From contig JAPTMU010000091.1 of assembly GCA_028583405.1 (NCBI GenBank), positions 62,501 through 126,500 of the forward strand: a DNA stretch of 64,000 bases. Reading direction: 5' to 3'. The stretch is from Pogonophryne albipinna. Its lineage: Eukaryota > Chordata > Actinopteri > Perciformes > Artedidraconidae. Under the pieces are notes generated by a model. That model ran no database searches. It was not told where the DNA came from and saw only the letters and a program-made list of their open reading frames with translations. Shown here piece by piece: positions 63,117 to 64,000 of this stretch (positions are counted from its first letter, which is position 1; every line of letters begins with the position of its first letter). The translations under genes and the position numbers were made by a program.

Positions 63117-64000
63117 TAGTAAAAGTAGAAGTACTCAGGTCTTGTACTTGAGTAAAAGTAGAAGTACTCAGATCTTGTAGTAAAAGTAGAAGTACTCAGA
63201 TCTTGTACTTGAGTAAAAGTAGAAGTACTCAGATCTTGTAGTAAAAGTAGAAGTACTCAGATCTTGTACTTGAGTAAAAGTAGAAGTACTCAGATCTTGT
63301 AGTAAAAGTAGAAGTACTCAGGTCTTGTACTTGAGTAGAATCTTGTAGTAAAAGTAGAAGTACTCAAATCTTGTAGTAAAAGTAGAAGTACTCAAATCTT
63401 GTTGTAAAAGTAGAAGTACTCAGATCTTGTACTTGAGTAAAAGTAGAAATTCTCAGATCTTGTGCTTGAGTAAAAGTAGAAGTACTCAGATCTTGTAGTA
63501 AAGGTAGAAGTACTCAGGTATTGTACTTGAGTAAAAGTAGAAGTACTCAGATCTTGTAGTAAAGGTAGAAGTACTCAGGTCTTGTACTTGAGTAAAAGTA
63601 GTGTACTCAGGTCTTGTAGTAAAAGTAGAAGTACTCAGATCTTGTACTTGAGTAAAAGTAGAAGTACTCAGATCTTGTAGTAAAAGTAGAAGTACTCAGA
63701 TCTTGTAGTAAAAGTAGAAGTAAGATCTTGTAGTAAAAGTAGAAGTACTCAGGTCTTGTACTTGAGTAAATATAGAAGTACTCAGATCTTGTAGTAAAGG
63801 TAGAAGTACTCAGGTCTTGTTCTTGAGTAAAAGTAGAAGTACTCAGATCTTGTACTTGAGTAAATATAGAAGTACTCAGATCTTGTAGTAAAAGTAGAAG
63901 TACTCAGATCTTGTAGTAAAAGTAGAAGTAAGATCTTGTAGTAAAAGTAGAAGTACTCAGATCTTGTAGTAAAAGTAGAAGTACTCAGATCTTGTAGTAA
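63117..64000. repeat. AGTACTCAG minisatellite, upstream side of itm2b
   Basis: Same orientation and family as 58770-62340, but with an extra 34-bp form containing TTGTACTTGAGTAAAAGTAG. Continues past the window end. Confidence 0.93.

Overview
The window is vertebrate nuclear DNA, almost certainly from a teleost fish. It has consensus GT-AG introns, a seven-exon ITM2B (BRI2) gene, and a typical fish mix of hAT, Tc1, piggyBac, Harbinger, LINE and tRNA-SINE sequence. All identifications come from reading the sequence; no database search was run, and family names below subclass level are tentative.

Gene content is small. The main gene is itm2b on the minus strand. Its start codon is at 62928-62926 and its stop at 21951-21949. 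Seven coding exons (62845-62928, 38794-38925, 37424-37492, 36382-36531, 29446-29556, 25487-25637, 21949-22037) keep phase and give a 261-residue type II membrane protein with BRICHOS domain, glycosylation sequon, furin-like site and C-terminal two-cysteine peptide. A 786-nt coding sequence is therefore spread over 41 kb. A second minus-strand gene is represented by its first coding exon at 12474-12609, a NIMA-related (NEK) kinase N-terminus; a promoter-like cluster of motifs lies upstream at 15.8-16.2 kb. Two plus-strand exon-like segments inside itm2b intron 1 (53862-53921 and 57706-57725) are possible parts of an unidentified nested gene.

Layout. 0-5.4 kb: a decayed LINE interrupted by a THAP-domain ORF and expanded internally at two places, ending in a 1,000-N gap. 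5.4-7.4 kb: DNA-transposon remnants, including a Harbinger Myb-like exon. 7.4-12.3 kb: an LTR-like element swollen by a 4-kb 28/25-bp minisatellite and a piggyBac MITE. 12.4-16.3 kb: the NEK exon, nested DNA transposons and the putative NEK promoter. 16.3-19.8 kb: LINE tails and dispersed repeats. 19.8-21.5 kb: a 45-bp satellite with a roughly 204-bp higher-order period. 21.5-62.9 kb: itm2b, with introns full of minisatellites and nested transposons. 62.3-64 kb: the itm2b promoter and first exon as a 776-bp unique island inside a tandem array of one sequence family.

The strongest overall pattern is that several minisatellites are amplified pieces of recognisable transposable elements: LINE reverse transcriptase, LINE zinc knuckle, two LTR-like elements and a hAT element. 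Such arrays, with others of unknown origin, make up roughly a third of the itm2b locus. I found no evidence for a new enzymatic or defence system. The interest lies in this structural process and its closeness to splice sites and a promoter.
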